A stretch of 9,505 nucleotides of DNA from Blastocatellia bacterium (GTDB taxonomy: Bacteria > Acidobacteriota > Blastocatellia > Pyrinomonadales > Pyrinomonadaceae): the NCBI GenBank assembly GCA_013695195.1, contig JACDAY010000019.1, positions 1 to 9,505 on the forward strand, in the 5' to 3' direction. Positions within the stretch are counted from its first letter, which is position 1, and each line of letters opens with the position of its first letter. The notes under the pieces were generated by a model. It was not told where the DNA came from. It made no database searches and saw only the letters and a program-made list of their open reading frames with translations. Positions 7,105-9,505 of this stretch are shown here, in pieces. Made by a program: the position numbers and the translations under genes.

Positions 7105-7518
7105 ATGACTAAAAGGCGAGTAAAAACCTACACGATCAGCGCAGTTGCGGAGATCTACGATATCCATCCGCAGACCCTGCGTCTTTACGAGCGTGAAGGC
7201 CTTCTCGCGCCGTCGCGTTCGGTCGGCAACACGCGTCTCTACGAGGACGGCGATCTCGAACGCCTCGAAATCATCCTGTCTTTGACGCGCGAGCTCGGCG
7301 TAAATCTGGCCGGCGTCGAGATAATCCTAAACATGCGCGAAAAAATGGACTCCATGCAGCGCGAGTTCGAACGCTTTTTCGAATATTTAAAAACCCACGC
7401 CGGCGAATTCTCCCAGCAAGTCGAAACCTTCGCCCAAACCGACGCCCTTATTCCGATCTCCCGCTACCGCCGCATCGAATACCGCGAAACTGTCGACAAG
7501 TCAGAACCCCCTGCGTGA
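7105..7518 (+). CDS. hspR: Heat-shock repressor HspR (MerR family)
   Basis: This 137-residue regulator has an N-terminal MerR-type winged helix (about 8-80), with YTISAVAEIYDIHPQTLRLYEREGLL-like sequence split across the recognition helix. HPQTLRLYE and GNTRLYEDGDLERLE match the HspR subgroup, as does GVNLAGVEIIL. A coiled-coil-like helix (about 78-120) follows and is probably the dimerisation part. HspR proteins bind HAIR operators and need DnaK as co-repressor, so free DnaK level sets repression. The matching operator lies at 3176-3196. The C-terminal end (about from residue 133, SEPPA-stop) falls in a repeat-like sequence related to the element upstream of the gene, so the natural tail may have been altered. 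No strong Shine-Dalgarno is visible before ATG 7105. Confidence 0.93.
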   Translation: MTKRRVKTYTISAVAEIYDIHPQTLRLYEREGLLAPSRSVGNTRLYEDGDLERLEIILSLTRELGVNLAGVEIILNMREKMDSMQREFERFFEYLKTHAGEFSQQVETFAQTDALIPISRYRRIEYRETVDKSEPPA

Positions 7519-7553
7519 GCGGGTGGCAGCGCTTCGGCCCGTCCGCAATGAGA
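7503..7553. repeat. Repeat fragments at the hspR-synthetase junction
   Basis: The stretch at about 7504-7527 (ctgcgtgagcgggtgg core) resembles the hairpin repeat found at 6996-7025 (ctgcggtagcgagtgg), with a small internal gap. Just after it, cgtccgcaatgag (about 7541-7553) is identical to the inner edge of the 133-bp element whose full copy begins at 7560. Together they suggest stacked or repeated insertion events at the end of hspR. They contain the hspR stop codon and the likely synthetase start. Confidence 0.5.
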
Positions 7554-9505
7554 AAGAGTGGAACGCGGACGCCCCCGTCCGTAATGAGCGCCGCCTCGGC
7601 ACGAACAATCCGCTCATCTCCGGTCAAGCCGAGAATCGAGCGACTGCTTCGCCGGAGGAACCGGCGATTGCGGACGAGGGCGTCCGCGTTCCGACGGCCG
7701 GCCTCAACATCACCGAAATGTGCCTCGACCGCTGGCAGACGGACGAGATGAAAGATCAGCCGGCGGTGATTTGGGAAAGCGAGGAGGGCGAGCCGGAAAA
7801 ACTCACATACCAGGAATTATTTGAAGAGGTCGAAGAAGTATCAGAAGCCCTGCGCGTCTTGGGTTTCGAATCGGGCGACGCCATTGGAATTCATCTTCCA
7901 ATGCAGCTCGAGACGGTAGTCGCACTGCTCGCCATCAACAGGATAGGCGCGATCGCAGTACCCGTATTTTCCGGATACGGGGTAGAAGCGATCTCAAGCC
8001 GTTTAAATGCGATTAAAGCAAAAGCTCTTTTTACATGCGAGGGTTTCCAGAGACGAGGAAAGATTTTCGATGCCTTCCAGATCGCGCAGGACGCGGTCAA
8101 GAATTCTCCAACGGTCGAAAGGATCATCGTTGTCGAGAGAATGGTCGGTGAAGATTGGACACCCGACGAACGAGTGATAAATGATGAAAAAGCCCTCTTT
8201 TATCACAACTTCGTCGATATGGCTTATGAATCGCCGGATGATGAATGGCCTGCTGAACCAACCTCCGCCGAAGACCCGCTCATTATCCTCTACACCTCCG
8301 GCACGACCGGCAAGCCGAAAGGCATCGCTCACACGCATGCTAGTTTTCCGATCAAGGCGGCGCAGGATATGGCGTTTGGGACGGATGTCGGCAAGGGCAC
8401 GCGGATCTCGTGGTACACGGACATCGGCTGGATGATGGGGCCGTGGCTGATCTACGGGGCTTTGATAAACGGCGCGACGATCTGCATATACGACGGAGCG
8501 CCCGATTACCCGACGCCCGACCGCATGTGGGAATTTTGCGCGAAACATAAAGTCGAGATTCTCGGCATCTCGCCGACGCTTGTGAGGTCATTGGCCTCGC
8601 ACGAAGGGAACGCGGATGCCATCGTCCGCAATGAGCGCCTCTACGGCACGAACGACGGCCCTGCCACTGAACAGCTTGAGAAATCAGCGACAGTTTCGCC
8701 GGGGGAACCGGCGATTGCGGACGAGGGCGTCCGCGTTCCACCGCATCAACGCCATGATCTATCGTCGCTGCGGGCCTTTGCCTCGACAGGCGAGCCCTGG
8801 AATCCGGCTCCCTGGTGGTGGCTGTTTGAAAAAGTAGGCGATTCAAAATTACCGATCATAAATTATTCCGGCGGCACGGAGATCTCCGGCGGGATTCTGA
8901 TGAACAATTTTTTAACACCGATAAAGCCATGCGGATTTTCCGCCCCGTGTCCCGGAATGGACGTGGATATTCTCGACGAAAACGGCGAATCCGTAGGCCC
9001 GAACGAGGTCGGCGAGCTTGTCATAAAACAGCCCTGGATCGGCATGGCGCGCGGGTTCTGGGAGGAAAGAGAACGCTACCTCGAAACCTACTGGAGCCGT
9101 TTTAAGGACACCTGGGTACACGGCGACTGGGCAATGCGCGATTTTGACGGTCATTACTTTATCCTCGGCCGCAGCGACGACACGCTAAAAGTCGCCGGCA
9201 AACGCGTCGGCCCGGCAGAGATCGAGAGTTTGCTTGTTGCACACCCGTTTATTACCGAAGCTGCCGTAATAGGCGTCCCCGACGAAATAAAAGGCACCAA
9301 AATGATCGCATTCTGTGTATTACGGAACGCGGACGCCTTCGTCCGCAATGAGTGGCGCTTCGGCACGAATAACCCGACTGACACCGAACAGGCCAGGATT
9401 TCAGCGACATCTTCGCCGGAGGAACCGGCGATTGCGGACGAGGGCGTCCGCGTTCCCTTGGAAGCAGAGCTCAAAGCACTTGTCGCTAAAGACATGGGCA
9501 AACCG
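7523..9505 (+). CDS. Acetyl-CoA synthetase-like AMP-forming ligase with three in-frame repeat insertions (3' end outside window)
   Basis: The frame is open from 7391 to the window end, 661 codons from a tentative GTG at 7523. The family activates acetate or a similar short acid with ATP and transfers it to CoA. Motifs are intact: YTSGTTGKPKG at 257-267, STGEPW, the NYSGGTEISGG motif starting at 447, HGDW, and GRSDDTLKVAGKRVGPAEIE from 549. The C-terminal catalytic lysine would lie past the edge. Three 44-residue segments (14-57, 363-406, 602-645) are translated repeat elements. Recognisable synthetase sequence begins only at GLNITEMCLDRW (about residue 60). The roughly 100-residue N-terminal region usual in acetyl-CoA synthetases is not seen, and everything before that point looks repeat-derived. 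The ATG at 7718 lies within the conserved NITxxCLDR stretch, so it is an unlikely original start. Whether the enzyme is active is open. Confidence 0.85.
   Translation, partial: MAALRPVRNEKEWNADAPVRNERRLGTNNPLISGQAENRATASPEEPAIADEGVRVPTAGLNITEMCLDRWQTDEMKDQPAVIWESEEGEPEKLTYQELFEEVEEVSEALRVLGFESGDAIGIHLPMQLETVVALLAINRIGAIAVPVFSGYGVEAISSRLNAIKAKALFTCEGFQRRGKIFDAFQIAQDAVKNSPTVERIIVVERMVGEDWTPDERVINDEKALFYHNFVDMAYESPDDEWPAEPTSAEDPLIILYTSGTTGKPKGIAHTHASFPIKAAQDMAFGTDVGKGTRISWYTDIGWMMGPWLIYGALINGATICIYDGAPDYPTPDRMWEFCAKHKVEILGISPTLVRSLASHEGNADAIVRNERLYGTNDGPATEQLEKSATVSPGEPAIADEGVRVPPHQRHDLSSLRAFASTGEPWNPAPWWWLFEKVGDSKLPIINYSGGTEISGGILMNNFLTPIKPCGFSAPCPGMDVDILDENGESVGPNEVGELVIKQPWIGMARGFWEERERYLETYWSRFKDTWVHGDWAMRDFDGHYFILGRSDDTLKVAGKRVGPAEIESLLVAHPFITEAAVIGVPDEIKGTKMIAFCVLRNADAFVRNEWRFGTNNPTDTEQARISATSSPEEPAIADEGVRVPLEAELKALVAKDMGKP
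7560..7692 (+). repeat. 133-bp translated palindromic element, copy 1
   Basis: The element is bounded by GGAACGCGG and CCGCGTTCC. The 26-nt ends 7560-7585 and 7667-7692 are inverted repeats at 24 of 26 positions. Each end is itself a hairpin built on gcggacg-N4-cgtccgc (here with one wobble). A third hairpin, cgccgg-aggaa-ccggcg, lies at 7650-7666. In the synthetase frame it reads NADAPVRNERR...SPEEPAIADEGVRVP, 44 residues. It lies just upstream of the first recognisable synthetase residues. Confidence 0.9.
8607..8739 (+). repeat. 133-bp translated palindromic element, copy 2
   Basis: It has the same length, orientation and phase as copy 1. The terminal arms match at 24 of 26 positions. It splits the synthetase between PTLVRSLASHEG and PHQRHDLSSLRAFASTGEPW, a surface-loop position judged by family pattern. 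The translated insert reads NADAIVRNERLYGTND...SPGEPAIADEGVRVP. Its last 48 bases differ from copies 1 and 3 at one base, and that base lies in the loop of the internal hairpin. Confidence 0.9.
9324..9456 (+). repeat. 133-bp translated palindromic element, copy 3
   Basis: It has the same length, orientation and phase as the other copies, and the terminal arms match at 25 of 26 positions. It lies in the C-terminal small domain of the synthetase, between KGTKMIAFCVLR and LEAELKALVAKDMGKP, where the family has a variable loop after a beta strand. The insert reads NADAFVRNEWRFGTNN...SPEEPAIADEGVRVP. Confidence 0.9.

Noticed and set aside
7515..7751. Plus-strand 78-codon frame starting with a GTG that overlaps the hspR stop
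   Set aside because: It runs through repeat copy 1 and early synthetase sequence in a different frame, giving an Arg/Ser/Pro-rich peptide. The synthetase frame over the same bases matches family motifs.
7560..9456. CRISPR array or tandem repeat
   Set aside because: The three copies are 133 bp long, separated by about 0.6-0.9 kb of conserved enzyme sequence, and have no regular spacers.
7560..9456. Introns or inteins interrupting the synthetase
   Set aside because: At 44 residues the inserts are far too short for inteins and lack their splice motifs. They are also too short for group I or II introns, and the frame reads through without removal.
9154..9501. Minus-strand open frame across repeat copy 3
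   Set aside because: It is antisense to the synthetase C-terminal domain and stays open partly because the palindromic element lacks stops in several frames. No motif is recognisable.

Overview
The window looks like a chromosomal segment from a mid-GC bacterium. My best guess is Acidobacteriota, Blastocatellia-like. The grounds are a dnaK/dnaJ/hspR heat-shock locus of the HspR type, a large PAS/GAF hybrid kinase, and many short palindromic repeats. This is an inference; no rRNA or other taxonomic marker is present.

Layout. Positions 1-2513 (minus strand) hold a partial PAS-PAS-GAF hybrid histidine kinase whose receiver domain runs off the left edge. Positions 2514-3273 are a 760-bp divergent intergenic region. 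It contains a nested set of inverted repeats (2807-3029), then a near-consensus sigma70-type promoter with an overlapping HAIR-like HspR operator (3176-3205). On the plus strand follow dnaK (3274-5220), a strong hairpin (5241-5264), a MazEF/PemIK-type toxin-antitoxin pair (5276-5829), dnaJ (5830-6996), a palindromic repeat pair (6996-7097), hspR (7105-7518), and an acetyl-CoA-synthetase-like gene that runs off the right edge (7523 to 9505+).

How it fits together. DnaK and DnaJ form a chaperone system. HspR, encoded at the distal end, should repress the locus through the HAIR-like operator at the dnaK promoter, using DnaK as co-repressor in the classic HspR feedback loop. No grpE is present; the place between dnaK and dnaJ, where actinobacterial operons carry grpE, is held by the toxin-antitoxin pair. 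The dnaJ start codon directly abuts the toxin stop codon.

The most striking signal is in the synthetase gene. Three copies of a 133-bp palindromic element (7560-7692, 8607-8739, 9324-9456) lie inside one reading frame. All are in the same orientation and phase, and each adds 44 translated residues without breaking the frame. The arms are about 26-bp terminal inverted repeats, each folding into its own hairpin; the centres have diverged but stay open. This resembles, by analogy, the protein-coding Rickettsia palindromic elements. A second hairpin-repeat family sits between dnaJ and hspR and at the hspR stop codon, and the synthetase N-terminus appears to be built entirely from repeat sequence.
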